From Pseudaminobacter sp040045035 (GTDB taxonomy: Bacteria; Pseudomonadota; Alphaproteobacteria; Rhizobiales; Rhizobiaceae), in NCBI RefSeq assembly GCF_040045035.1, contig NZ_JBDZDS010000008.1, forward strand, positions 1 through 64,000: DNA of 64,000 nucleotides, written 5' to 3'. The notes beneath the pieces were generated by a model, which had not been told where the DNA came from, ran no database searches, and saw only the letters and a list, made by a program, of their open reading frames with translations. The translations under genes were made by a program, and so were the position numbers. Below are positions 1 through 8,852 of the stretch, in pieces; positions within the stretch are counted from its first letter, which is position 1; each line of letters opens with the position of its first letter.

Positions 1-857
1 CGGAAGATGACGGCTTCGGGATTCGTGCGCTCGGCCGAGCGGGCGGTCAGGATGTAATGCGCCTCATCGATGTCGATGCCTTCGGCCAGCGGGCTGAACA
101 GGCTGCGCTGGCGCAGGAAGGGCTCGGCATAGCCCCGTTGCACGATGCATGGACCGAGCCCGGCTGACGTGAGTTCGATGGCGAACAGCGAGTTGTCGGT
201 CATCGTACTCACCCGCACCTTGCGGTCCGTGATCCGGTGTTTGCGCAACAGCTTCGTCCAGCGGTCCTCGCAGCCCATGATGTGGACGACGCCGTGGTCG
301 AGCAGCGCCAGTAGTTTTTGACGGTCGTCTCCCTCCGGCAGCTCCACGTCGTTGCGGGCCACGACGATGGACGGCTCGTGCAAGAGCGGGCGCACCTCGA
401 AATCGCCCCATTGCCCGTCGCCGAAGCGGATGTCGACGTCGACGGCGGTGGTGGATTCCGCCCAGACCGCGGTCAGGATCCTGAGCTTGATGTGAGGAAA
501 GGCGGCGTAGAATTTCGGCAGCCGCGGCGCGAGCCAGTTGGCCGCGAACAGTACGGGCGCGCGCACCGTGATGTGGCTTTCGTGGTCGGCGCCGAACAGC
601 CCCACGGTGGAAATCGTCAGCTCGTCGAAGGCCTTGCGCACGCTTGGCAGGTAGGCCCGGCCGATGTCGGTGAGCCGGAGGCCGCGCGCCAGCCGCTCGA
701 AAAGCTGGAAGCCGAGCCGTTCTTCCAGCGAGCGGACCTGATGGCTGATCGCGGCCGGGGTCAGGTTCAGCTCTGCGGCCGCCGCCGAGAAGCTGGAGCG
801 CCGCGCGGCGGCCTCGTAGGCGCGCAGCCACTGCAGGGGAGGGAGCGAAACCGACAC
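1..857 (-). CDS. LysR-family transcriptional regulator (GcvA-like), 3' end outside window
   Basis: DNA-binding regulator that probably controls the divergent oxidase/dehydratase/transporter operon starting at 1079. The N-terminal winged helix (about residues 5-65) is clear, with the recognition stretch LTPAAISHQVRSLEERLGF, followed by the start of the periplasmic-binding-like effector domain (VRAPVLFAANWLAPRL). About 285 codons are visible and the family is usually near 300, so only the last residues are missing. I chose the GTG at 857 because GAGAGG lies about 9 bases upstream and an in-frame TGA (872-870) lies just before it. Family assignment is firm; effector and target are inferred from the divergent layout only. 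Confidence 0.9.
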   Translation of the reverse strand, partial: MSVSLPPLQWLRAYEAAARRSSFSAAAAELNLTPAAISHQVRSLEERLGFQLFERLARGLRLTDIGRAYLPSVRKAFDELTISTVGLFGADHESHITVRAPVLFAANWLAPRLPKFYAAFPHIKLRILTAVWAESTTAVDVDIRFGDGQWGDFEVRPLLHEPSIVVARNDVELPEGDDRQKLLALLDHGVVHIMGCEDRWTKLLRKHRITDRKVRVSTMTDNSLFAIELTSAGLGPCIVQRGYAEPFLRQRSLFSPLAEGIDIDEAHYILTARSAERTNPEAVIF

Positions 858-890
858 GACTGGAACCTCTCAAGCTTCAAAAAAAATGGG

Positions 891-908
891 GCCTTAAGGC
901 ATTAATGC
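891..908. promoter_or_regulatory. Two adjoining perfect palindromes in the LysR/GMC divergent promoter region
   Basis: GCCTTAAGGC (891-900) runs into GCATTAATGC (899-908), each a perfect 10-bp palindrome sharing two bases. They lie 34 bp upstream of the LysR start and about 170 bp before the GMC oxidoreductase. Just downstream, CTTTG and CAAAG flank a further imperfect dyad (908-929). Such tight dyads near a LysR start suit an autoregulatory operator, but no binding site is known here. The rest of 858-1078 shows nothing else I can name. Confidence 0.45.
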
Positions 909-1078
909 TTTGTTTGACTTGTTGCAAAGCCTCCCGCGATATTCCTTCACGATCGCCATGCGGCTTCCCCACCACGAGGAGCGGCGGCTGACGGCCCGCG
1001 CCCCCTGGGTGGCGCCGGCATCGAGTCGCTGGAGGCTGCGCAGAGGATGGCGATCTGATCGAGCGGAAAGGTTCGGCG

Positions 1079-2692
1079 TTGGAGGAATATGACTATATCG
1101 TCGTAGGTGCCGGTTCGGCGGGATGCGTCGTGGCCGAAGCCCTGTCGCGCGATGGCTCGAGCAGCGTTCTGGTGCTGGAGGCCGGCGGCTCGGATCTCAA
1201 TTTCTGGATCAAGATGCCGATCGGCTATGGCCGCACCTTCTTCGACCCGCGCATCAACTGGATGTATCGGACCGAGGCCGACCCGGAGACGGGCGGCCGC
1301 GAGAGCTATTGGCCGCGCGGCAAGGTCATCGGCGGCTCGAGCTCCATCAACGCCCTGATCTACTGCCGCGGAATGCCGACCGACTTCGAGGACTGGAAGG
1401 CCGCGGGCGCCGAGGGCTGGGGCTGGGACGACGTGCGTCCGCATTACGAGGCGGTCGAGCGCCGCATCGGCGAGGACGGTTCGGTCAGCGGCAACGGCCC
1501 GCTCTACGTGACCAATGTGCGGCGGGACATCCACCCCTCCAACCGGCACTATTTCGCGATGGCCCGCGAGATGGGGCTTCCCGTCACCGAAGACTGCAAC
1601 GGGCCCGAGCCCGAGGGCGTCACGCACTACCGCATCAATACGAAGGGTGGCCGCCGTTGGTCCGCAGCCGACGCCTTCCTGCGCCCGGCGCTGAAGCGGC
1701 GCAACGTCAGGCTCGTCACCAAGGCCATGGTGGAACGTATCGCGATCGAGGGGCAGCGCGCGACCGGAGTTTCGGTGATGCTGCCGAGCGGGCGGCAGAC
1801 GTTCCGCGCCCGCAAGGAAGTAATCGTCAGCGCCGGCTCCGTGAATTCTCCCAAGCTGCTGCAGCTTTCGGGCCTGGGCCCCGGCGCGCTACTGCAGGAA
1901 ATGGGCATCGAGATCGTTCGCGCCAACGACAATGTTGGCGGCAATCTCCAGGACCATCTCGGCATCAACTATTATTACAAGGCGACCGAGCCGACCCTGA
2001 ATACGACGCTGTCGCCATGGTGGGGCAAGCTGCTCCAGGGCATGCGCTACGTGCTCGCGCGGCGCGGGCCGCTCAGCCTCAGCGTGAACCAGTGCGGCGG
2101 TTTCGTGCGCTCCCGCGAGGGGCTCGAGAGGCCCGACCAGCAGCTCTACCTCAACCCGGTCACCTACACGACCGCGCCGAGCGACAAGCGGCCGATCATC
2201 AATCCCGATCCGTGGCCGGGCTTCATCCTGTCATTCCAGCCGGCGCGGCCGACCAGCCGGGGCCGGATCGACATCCGCTCGAACGATCCGGCGGCTGCAC
2301 CGCGGATCGTTCCGAACTACCTGTCAACGCGCAAGGATCTCGAGGACGTCGTGGCCGGCGGCCGGCTGATCCAGCGCATGGCGCGCACGCCCGCGATCCG
2401 CGCCTTCGCCAAGGAGGCCATGGCGCCGGACATCGAGAAGCTCGACGACGGCGGCATATTGGAGGATTTCCGCGAGCGCTGCGGCAGCGTCTTCCACCCG
2501 GTGGCGACCTGCCGGATGGGTCGCGACGAAACCTCCGCGGTGGTCGACTCCAACCTCAAGGTCTTCGGCGTAGACGGCCTCAGGGTCGTCGACGCTTCCG
2601 TCTTTCCCAATGTCACGTCGGGCAACACCAATGCCCCGACGATCATGCTGGCGCACCGGGCTTCGAGCCTGATCCTGCGCGACCGGTCGTAA
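1079..2692 (+). CDS. GMC-family FAD-dependent alcohol oxidoreductase (choline dehydrogenase-like)
   Basis: Flavoprotein that probably oxidises a primary alcohol to an aldehyde as the first step of this operon. The 537-residue protein has the N-terminal FAD motif GAGSAG (residues 10-15), the GMC signature RGKVIGGSSSINAL near residue 79, and the C-terminal active-site region with HPVATCRMG near 473 and NVTSGNTNAPT near 515. The start is a TTG preceded by GAAAGG at 7 bases; no better ATG exists in frame. Length and motifs match choline/alcohol dehydrogenases, but close relatives act on many alcohols, so betA is not assigned. The aldehyde dehydrogenase two genes downstream would take the product. 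Confidence 0.88.
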   Translation: MEEYDYIVVGAGSAGCVVAEALSRDGSSSVLVLEAGGSDLNFWIKMPIGYGRTFFDPRINWMYRTEADPETGGRESYWPRGKVIGGSSSINALIYCRGMPTDFEDWKAAGAEGWGWDDVRPHYEAVERRIGEDGSVSGNGPLYVTNVRRDIHPSNRHYFAMAREMGLPVTEDCNGPEPEGVTHYRINTKGGRRWSAADAFLRPALKRRNVRLVTKAMVERIAIEGQRATGVSVMLPSGRQTFRARKEVIVSAGSVNSPKLLQLSGLGPGALLQEMGIEIVRANDNVGGNLQDHLGINYYYKATEPTLNTTLSPWWGKLLQGMRYVLARRGPLSLSVNQCGGFVRSREGLERPDQQLYLNPVTYTTAPSDKRPIINPDPWPGFILSFQPARPTSRGRIDIRSNDPAAAPRIVPNYLSTRKDLEDVVAGGRLIQRMARTPAIRAFAKEAMAPDIEKLDDGGILEDFRERCGSVFHPVATCRMGRDETSAVVDSNLKVFGVDGLRVVDASVFPNVTSGNTNAPTIMLAHRASSLILRDRS

Positions 2693-2733
2693 CGGCCGGT
2701 TTGATCCACTTTCGCATCGAGTGAGTTGTTCCG

Positions 2734-3840
2734 TTGAAAATTCGCAAGCTTGAGACCTTCACCAACGAATATGTCGGCTTCGTCCGCCTCACCGCGGAGG
2801 ACGGTTCGATCGGCTGGGGACAGCTGTCGACCTACAATTCCGACATCACCGCGACGGTGTTCCAGCGCCAGATAGCGCCGTGGGCGCTGGGTCGCAGCGT
2901 GCTGCATCTCGATGCGCTGCTGCGCGAGATCCCGGAGCGCGAGCACAAGTTCTCCTGCTCCTATCTCTATCGCGCGATGTCCGGCCTCGACACGGCGGCG
3001 TGGGACCTGCGCGGCCGCCTGGAAGGGAAGCCGGTGGCGGCGCTGATCGGCGGAACGCCGGGCAAGCTGCGCGCCTATGCGTCCTCCATGCGCCGCGACA
3101 TCACGCCGGAGGACGAGGTCGAGCGTTTCCTGCGCTTGCGCGACGCGCACGGCTTCGACGCCTTCAAGTTCCGGATCGGGTCGGAATGCGGCCATGACCG
3201 CGACGAATGGGAAGGGCGCACCGAGGCCATCGTTCCGGCGATCCGCAAGGCGCTGGGGTCCGATGTCGCACTGCTGGTGGACGCCAACTCCTGCTATTCC
3301 CCCGCCCGCGCCATCGAAGTGGGCCGGATGCTGGAGCAGAACGGCGTCGAGCACTTCGAGGAGCCGTGCCCGTACTGGGAGATGGAGCAGACGCGCGAGG
3401 TGACCCAGGCGCTGACGCTCGATGTCACGGGCGGCGAACAGGACTACGACATGCAGCATTGGCAGCGCATGATCGCCATGCGCGCGGTAGACATCATTCA
3501 GCCCGACGTCCTCTACCTCGGCGGCATGGCGCGCACGCTTCAGGTGGCTCGCATGGGTGAGGCGGCCGGCCTGCCCTGCACGCCTCATGCGGCAAACCTG
3601 GGCTTGGTGACGCTGTTCACCATGCATCTGCTGCGCGCGATTCCCAACGCCGGCAAGTATCTCGAGTTCTCCATCGAGGGGCCGGACTACTACCCCTGGC
3701 AGGAGGGCTTGTTCACCGAATATCCCTATGAGGTGACCGACGGCATGGTCACCGTGACCGACCGTCCGGGCTGGGGCATCGAGATCAGCCCCGAGTGGCT
3801 GGCGAAGTCCACCTATCAACAGAGCGAGCTTGCGGCATGA
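2734..3840 (+). CDS. Enolase-superfamily (mandelate racemase/dehydratase) protein
   Basis: Cytosolic Mg2+ enzyme of the mandelate-racemase subgroup, probably a sugar-acid or hydroxy-acid dehydratase or racemase. In 368 residues it shows the K-x-R segment (FKFRIG near 147), three metal ligands (VDAN near 183, HFEEP near 209, GGEQ near 231) and the Asp/His pair (QPDVLYLGG, CTPHAANLG). The TTG start at 2734 lies 41 bp after the GMC gene with only a weak ribosome binding site; the stop overlaps the next gene as ATGA. Substrate cannot be read from sequence. A dehydratase between an alcohol oxidase and an aldehyde dehydrogenase is an unusual trio. Confidence 0.82.
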   Translation: MKIRKLETFTNEYVGFVRLTAEDGSIGWGQLSTYNSDITATVFQRQIAPWALGRSVLHLDALLREIPEREHKFSCSYLYRAMSGLDTAAWDLRGRLEGKPVAALIGGTPGKLRAYASSMRRDITPEDEVERFLRLRDAHGFDAFKFRIGSECGHDRDEWEGRTEAIVPAIRKALGSDVALLVDANSCYSPARAIEVGRMLEQNGVEHFEEPCPYWEMEQTREVTQALTLDVTGGEQDYDMQHWQRMIAMRAVDIIQPDVLYLGGMARTLQVARMGEAAGLPCTPHAANLGLVTLFTMHLLRAIPNAGKYLEFSIEGPDYYPWQEGLFTEYPYEVTDGMVTVTDRPGWGIEISPEWLAKSTYQQSELAA

Positions 3841-5327
3841 TCAACGACGCCGCCGAACTCGCAAGGACGTATTTCGAGACGGGGACCCTGCCGGGCCTCC
3901 CTGAAGGCCATTTCATCGGCGGAAAATTCGTCGCCGGCAGTGATGGCGAGACGATTGAAAGCTTCGATCCGGGCTCGGCGCGGGCCTTCGCCCGCTTCAG
4001 CGCCGGCAAGGCCGAGGATGTCTTCAGGGCTGTAGAGGCGGCCGAGAAGGGGCTGGCCGTGTGGCGCGACACAGCGCCCGCCGAGCGCTGCCGCGTGCTC
4101 AACCGCGCCGCGATGCTGATACGCGAGCGCGCCGAATATCTGAGCGTCCTGGAGTCGCTCGATTCGGGCAAGACGCTGGACGAGGCGCGCGGTGACGTGC
4201 GCTCCTGCGCCCGGCTGTTCGAATATTACGCCGGTGCCGCCGACAAGCTCGAAGGCCGTTCCATTCCGCTGGGAGCCGGCCTGTCGAGCTGGACCGAGCG
4301 CGAGCCGGTAGGCATCACCGCGCAGATCATTCCGTGGAACTATCCCACTTCGACCTTCGCGCGCGGCATTGCGCCGGCGCTGGCGGCCGGATGCGCCGTC
4401 GTTGCGAAGCCGGCCGAGACCACGCCGTTCACGGCGCTGGTGCTGGCGGGGTGGCTGCACGAGGCGGGCGTGCCGGCAGGCGTGGTCAATGTCGTGACCG
4501 GCCTTGGCGTCGACGCGGGTGCGGCGCTGGTGCGCCACCCGTCGATTGCGCATGTCACCTTCACCGGGTCGGTGCGGACTGGCGTCGGCGTCATGCAGGC
4601 CGCAGCGCCGAACGTGACGCAGCTGACTTTGGAGCTCGGCGGCAAGTCGCCGCTGGTGGCGCTCGCCGACAGCGATGTCGACAAGGTGGTCGATGGCGCG
4701 CTGTGGGCGATCTTTTCCAATGCCGGCCAGATCTGCTCGGCGGGCTCGCGCCTGGTCATCGACCGGAAGATTCACTCAGAGGTTCTGGAAAAACTCGTGC
4801 AGAAGGCGCGAGCACTCAGGCTAGGGCACGGCCTGAAGGGACCCGACGTGGGCGCCCTCAATTCGGAGGCCCATCTCGGTCGGGTCCACGCACATGTCGA
4901 GGCGGCACGCCAGCGCGGCCGCTCGATCCTGACCGGCGGCAAGCCTGTGACCGATCCGGAGACGGGCGCCGGCTGGTTCTACGAGCCGACGATCATCGAT
5001 GGCCTGCCGTGCGACGACCCGGCAGTGCAGGAGGAGATCTTCGGGCCGGTGCTCGCCGTACAGGTTGTGGATGGAGCGGATGAAGCCATAGCGGCGGCGA
5101 ACGGCACCGAATATGGGCTCGTCGCGGGCATCTACACCCGTGACATCAGCGAGGCGCTTCGCCTTGCCCGTGCCATCGATGCCGGGCAGGTCACCATCAA
5201 CGATTATTGGGCCGGGGGCGTGGAAGTGCCCTTCGGCGGCAACAGGAAATCGGGCTTCGGACGCGAGAAGGGCCTCGAAGGCATCGAGGCTTATGTGCGC
5301 ACGAAGGCGATCACGATCCGGCATTGA
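3837..5327 (+). CDS. NAD(P)+-dependent aldehyde dehydrogenase
   Basis: Oxidises an aldehyde to its acid, probably the product of the GMC oxidoreductase at the head of the operon. The 496-residue protein has the ALDH fold markers: IIPWNYP (cofactor/active-site loop), FTGSVRTG, the catalytic Glu in LELGGKSPL (near 265), the catalytic Cys in NAGQICSAGS (near 300) and EEIFGPVL (near 403). The ATG at 3837 overlaps the preceding stop by four bases, indicating translational coupling. The protein resembles betaine-aldehyde and gamma-aminobutyraldehyde dehydrogenases, but no choline-specific neighbours are present, so no symbol is given. Confidence 0.9.
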   Translation: MINDAAELARTYFETGTLPGLPEGHFIGGKFVAGSDGETIESFDPGSARAFARFSAGKAEDVFRAVEAAEKGLAVWRDTAPAERCRVLNRAAMLIRERAEYLSVLESLDSGKTLDEARGDVRSCARLFEYYAGAADKLEGRSIPLGAGLSSWTEREPVGITAQIIPWNYPTSTFARGIAPALAAGCAVVAKPAETTPFTALVLAGWLHEAGVPAGVVNVVTGLGVDAGAALVRHPSIAHVTFTGSVRTGVGVMQAAAPNVTQLTLELGGKSPLVALADSDVDKVVDGALWAIFSNAGQICSAGSRLVIDRKIHSEVLEKLVQKARALRLGHGLKGPDVGALNSEAHLGRVHAHVEAARQRGRSILTGGKPVTDPETGAGWFYEPTIIDGLPCDDPAVQEEIFGPVLAVQVVDGADEAIAAANGTEYGLVAGIYTRDISEALRLARAIDAGQVTINDYWAGGVEVPFGGNRKSGFGREKGLEGIEAYVRTKAITIRH

Positions 5328-5365
5328 CCGGGCTCTGCAGTATCTTTTCGAAGTAGGAGGAACGG

Positions 5366-6955
5366 ATGAAAGACCACATTGAAGCACTGAAACGCTCCCT
5401 GATCGGGGGGCAGATCGACCGGCGCGGCTTCATGACCGGCGCGCTGGCGTTCGGCGCCGGCCTCTCGCTGGCCTCGTCTGCCTTCGACCAGGCCCAGGCC
5501 GCGACGCCGAAGAAGGGCGGCACGCTGAAGGTCGGCTTCCTGCAAGGCTCGACCTCGGATTCCTTCGATCCGGCGACCTACAACAACGACTTCATGTTCG
5601 TGACCAACTATGCGGTCTTCAACCACCTGACCGAATTCGGCCCTGGCGGCCGGATCGATCCGGAGCTGGCCGAAAGCTTCGAGCCGGAGCCGGGCGCGAA
5701 GGTGTGGACCTTCAAGCTGCGCAAGGACGTAGAATTCTCGGACGGCAAGAAGCTGACCTCGGCGGACGTGCTGGCCTCGATCGACTACCATCGCGGCGAG
5801 GATTCCAAGTCGGCGGTCAAGCCGGTGCTCGCCCAGATCGAGGAGATGAAGGCGACGGACGACCACACCATCGTCTTCACCCTGACCACCGGCAATGCCG
5901 ACTTCCCCTACATCTTTGCCGACTACCATCTGTGCGTGAAGCAGGCGGTCGACGGCAAGATCGATCCGATGAGCCAGATCGGCACCGGCGGCTACACGGT
6001 TGAGAGCTTCGAGCCGGGCGTGCGCATCCGCCTGAAGCGTCGCGACGGCTACTGGAAGGAAGGCCGCGCCCATTTCGAGCAGATCGAGATCACCACGATC
6101 GCCGACACTGCGGCCCGCATGAACGCGCTGATGACCGGGCAGGTGCACGTCATCGACCGGCCGGACCTCAAGACCATCCATCTTCTGAAGCGCGCGCCGG
6201 GCGTGCGCGTCGAGACGACCTCGGGCACGCTGCACTACACCATGCCCATGCATGTGAATACCGCGCCCTACGACAACCAGAATGTCCGCCTGGCGCTGAA
6301 GCACGCGATCGACCGCGAAGAGCTGGTCGACAAGATCCTGCGCGGCTACGGCACGGTCGGCAACGACCATCCGGTCGCCAAGTCCATGCCGTTCTTCGAC
6401 GCGAGCATCGAGCAGCGCGCCTATGACCCGGACAAGGCCCGCTTCTACCTGAAGGAGGCCGGCCTCTCCTCGCTGGACGTGCAGCTCTTCACCTCCGAGG
6501 CGGCCTTCGAGGGCGCGGTCGACGCTTCGCTGCTCTATTCCGAGCAGGCCAAGAAGGCCGGCATCAACATCGAGGTCGTGCGTCAGCCGAGCGACGGCTA
6601 CTGGTCGAACGTCTGGCTCGTGAAGCCCTTCTGCACCAGCTACTGGGGCGGTCGCCCGACGCCGGACTGGATGTTCACCGCCGGCTATTCGAAGGACGCG
6701 GAGTGGAACGACACCAAGTGGCAGAACGAGCGCTTCAACGCGCTGCTCTTGGAGGCCCGCGCCGAGACCGACCAGGCCAAGCGCGCTGAGATGTATTCGG
6801 AAATGCAGCTCCTGTGCCGCGATGACGGCGGGGCGCTGATCCCGATGTTCGGCCAGTATGTCTTCGCCCTGCGCGACGAGGTCCAGCACGGCGAGCTCAG
6901 CGAGCAGTGGAACCTCGACAGCCTGCGCTTCGTCGAGCGCTGGTGGATGGCCTAA
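5366..6955 (+). CDS. ABC importer periplasmic solute-binding protein, family 5 (DppA/OppA type), Tat signal
   Basis: Captures the substrate (peptide, opine, or modified sugar/amino acid) in the periplasm for the permease pair downstream. The 529-residue protein has a twin-arginine signal (R19-R20-G-F-M, then a hydrophobic stretch ending near AQA), suggesting export in folded form. The family 5 fold is supported by LRKDVEFSDGKKLTSADV and RLALKHAIDREELV segments and by its length. AGGAGGA precedes the ATG. It lies 38 bp after the aldehyde dehydrogenase and belongs to the same operon, so the carried compound is probably what the three upstream enzymes consume. Confidence 0.9.
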   Translation: MKDHIEALKRSLIGGQIDRRGFMTGALAFGAGLSLASSAFDQAQAATPKKGGTLKVGFLQGSTSDSFDPATYNNDFMFVTNYAVFNHLTEFGPGGRIDPELAESFEPEPGAKVWTFKLRKDVEFSDGKKLTSADVLASIDYHRGEDSKSAVKPVLAQIEEMKATDDHTIVFTLTTGNADFPYIFADYHLCVKQAVDGKIDPMSQIGTGGYTVESFEPGVRIRLKRRDGYWKEGRAHFEQIEITTIADTAARMNALMTGQVHVIDRPDLKTIHLLKRAPGVRVETTSGTLHYTMPMHVNTAPYDNQNVRLALKHAIDREELVDKILRGYGTVGNDHPVAKSMPFFDASIEQRAYDPDKARFYLKEAGLSSLDVQLFTSEAAFEGAVDASLLYSEQAKKAGINIEVVRQPSDGYWSNVWLVKPFCTSYWGGRPTPDWMFTAGYSKDAEWNDTKWQNERFNALLLEARAETDQAKRAEMYSEMQLLCRDDGGALIPMFGQYVFALRDEVQHGELSEQWNLDSLRFVERWWMA

Positions 6956-7057
6956 GGGTCTTTGACAGGCAATGCCGGGGTGCTGAGGAAAGCGCCCCGG
7001 CATTGCGACGACTGACGGGGGAGGGTATTGCCCGTCCGTTCTCGGCTGGGAGGCTGT

Positions 7058-8014
7058 ATGGGAAAAATCTGGATCCTCGTGGGCGAGCGCCTGGCGCTGG
7101 GGCTTGTGACGCTGATTGTGGTGTCGGCGCTCATCTTCGTCGGCGTCGAGCTTTTGCCGGGCGACCTTGCCCAGCAGATCCTCGGCCAGTCGGCCACGCC
7201 TGAGACGGTTGCCGCGTTCCGCAGGGAGCTGGGTCTGGATCAGCCGGCGGTCTATCGCTACCTGCACTGGCTTGCGGGAGTGGCGCATGGCGAGTTCGGC
7301 AACTCGCTGGCCAATGGCCGGCCGATCTCGGACCTTCTGGCCGTGCGGCTCAAGAACACGCTTTTCCTGGCCAGCTTCGCCGCGGCGATCTCGGTTCCCA
7401 CCGCGCTGTTCCTCGGCGTCATGGCCGCGCTCTACCGCAACTCGATCTTCGACCGGCTGTGCAACGTGGTCGCGCTCACCTGGGTATCCCTGCCGGAATT
7501 CTTCGTGGCCTATGTGCTCGTGCTGTTTCTGGCGGTGCGGGTCGCGCTGTTCCCGGCGATCTCCAGCATCGACGCGGAGATGTCGCTGGCCGAAATGCTC
7601 TATCGCTCGTTCCTGCCGGCGCTGACGCTGATGCTGGTGGTGATTGCCCACATGATGCGCATGACGCGCGCGGCGATCATCAACGTGCTGGCCAGCCCCT
7701 ATGTCGAGATGGCCCGGCTCAAGGGCCTGAGCCGGCTGCGCGTCGTGCTCTTCCACGCCCTGCCGAACGCGCTGGCCCCGATCATCAACGTGGTCGCGCT
7801 CAACCTCGCCTATCTGGTCGTGGGCGTGGTGGTGGTGGAGGTGGTGTTCGTCTATCCGGGGCTCGGGCAGCTTCTCGTCGACGCGGTGACGAACCGTGAC
7901 GTGATGGTGGTGCAGTCGGTCGGCCTCGTCTTCGCCGCCGCCTACATCCTGCTCAACCTGCTGGCCGACATCCTGTCGATCGTCACCAATCCAAGACTGA
8001 TGAACCAGCGCTGA
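7058..8014 (+). CDS. ABC importer inner-membrane permease (DppB/OppB type)
   Basis: One of two permease subunits for the family 5 importer. The 318-residue protein starts with an N-terminal membrane helix and the LPGDLAQQILGQ region typical of DppB, has about six membrane segments, and carries the cytoplasmic EAA coupling loop (EMARLKGLSRLRVVLFHALPN, near 220) that contacts the ATPase. I chose ATG 7058 because GGGAGG stands 4-5 bases upstream; a TTG 30 bases earlier is in frame but has no such site. A 102-bp gap separates it from the binding protein; it is 10 bp from the next permease. Confidence 0.9.
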   Translation: MGKIWILVGERLALGLVTLIVVSALIFVGVELLPGDLAQQILGQSATPETVAAFRRELGLDQPAVYRYLHWLAGVAHGEFGNSLANGRPISDLLAVRLKNTLFLASFAAAISVPTALFLGVMAALYRNSIFDRLCNVVALTWVSLPEFFVAYVLVLFLAVRVALFPAISSIDAEMSLAEMLYRSFLPALTLMLVVIAHMMRMTRAAIINVLASPYVEMARLKGLSRLRVVLFHALPNALAPIINVVALNLAYLVVGVVVVEVVFVYPGLGQLLVDAVTNRDVMVVQSVGLVFAAAYILLNLLADILSIVTNPRLMNQR

Positions 8015-8024
8015 GGGCAGGACG

Positions 8025-8852
8025 ATGAGGGATTTCTTGCAGACGTTGAAGAGTGCCCCGCCGACCGCCTGGTTCGGCATGGCTGTGATTGCGACGATGG
8101 CGCTGGTCGCCGTCTTTGCGCCGCTGATCGCCCCTTATGGCGAAACCCAGATCGTCGGCGCGCAATACGAGCCGTGGAGCGAGGCGTTCCTGCTCGGCAC
8201 CGACAATCTCGGGCGCGACATGTTCTCGCGGCTCGTCTTCGGCACCCGCAACACGGTGGGCTTGGCCTTGCTGGCGACCGCGATCGCCTTCGGCATCGGT
8301 TCGGTGCTGGGCATCGTGGCGGCGGTGCTTGGCGGTCTCGTCGATCGCATCCTGTCGCGCATCATCGATATCATCATGGCGATCCCCTCGCTGATCCTGG
8401 CGCTGATGCTGCTGACCATCGTCGGCGCGTCGATCGCCAGCATGATCTTCGTGATCGCCCTCATCTATGTCGCCCCGGTGTTCCGGCTCGCGCGGGCTTC
8501 GGCGCAGTCGGTGGTGGTCATGGACTACATTGAGGCCGCCCGCCTGCGCGGCGAGGGGCTGGGCTGGCTGGTGGTGAAGGAGGTGCTGCCCAACATCGCC
8601 TCCACGCTGGTCGCCGAATTCGGCCTGCGCTTCTGCTTCGTGTTCCTGTTCATCGCGGCGCTGTCCTTCCTCGGCCTGGGCATCCAGCCGCCGACGGCCG
8701 ACTGGGGCTCGATGCTGAAGGAAAACGCGACCCTGATCTCGTTCGGCGACATCACCCCGCTGCTGCCGGCGGCGGCGATCGCCCTCCTGACCGTATCGGT
8801 CAATTTCGTCGTCGACTGGATGCTGCATCGCTCCAGCGGATTGAAGGACTGA
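8025..8852 (+). CDS. ABC importer inner-membrane permease (DppC/OppC type)
   Basis: Second permease subunit of the family 5 importer. The 275-residue protein has an N-terminal helix followed by the LGTDNLGRDMFSRL motif diagnostic of DppC, five further membrane segments and an EAA loop (DYIEAARLRGEGLGWL, near 166). The gene begins 10 bp after dppB-like and ends directly against the ATG of the ATPase gene. It should form a heterodimer with the product of 7058-8014. Confidence 0.9.
   Translation: MRDFLQTLKSAPPTAWFGMAVIATMALVAVFAPLIAPYGETQIVGAQYEPWSEAFLLGTDNLGRDMFSRLVFGTRNTVGLALLATAIAFGIGSVLGIVAAVLGGLVDRILSRIIDIIMAIPSLILALMLLTIVGASIASMIFVIALIYVAPVFRLARASAQSVVVMDYIEAARLRGEGLGWLVVKEVLPNIASTLVAEFGLRFCFVFLFIAALSFLGLGIQPPTADWGSMLKENATLISFGDITPLLPAAAIALLTVSVNFVVDWMLHRSSGLKD

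Noticed and set aside
1123..2724. A second long plus-strand frame within the GMC gene
   Set aside because: Overlaps the GMC frame, which has all family motifs; this one has Arg/Ala/Gly-rich nonsense composition.
1079..5327. Naming the first operon betA/betB (choline to betaine)
   Set aside because: A mandelate-racemase-type gene lies between the oxidase and the dehydrogenase, there is no betI or choline transporter, and the importer is of the peptide/opine type.
5291..8080. A 929-codon open frame on the minus strand opposite the ABC operon
   Set aside because: It is antisense to well-supported aldehyde dehydrogenase, binding-protein and permease genes. Its product is low-complexity His/Arg/Asp-rich, typical of GC-rich shadow frames, and no ribosome site or family motif is present.
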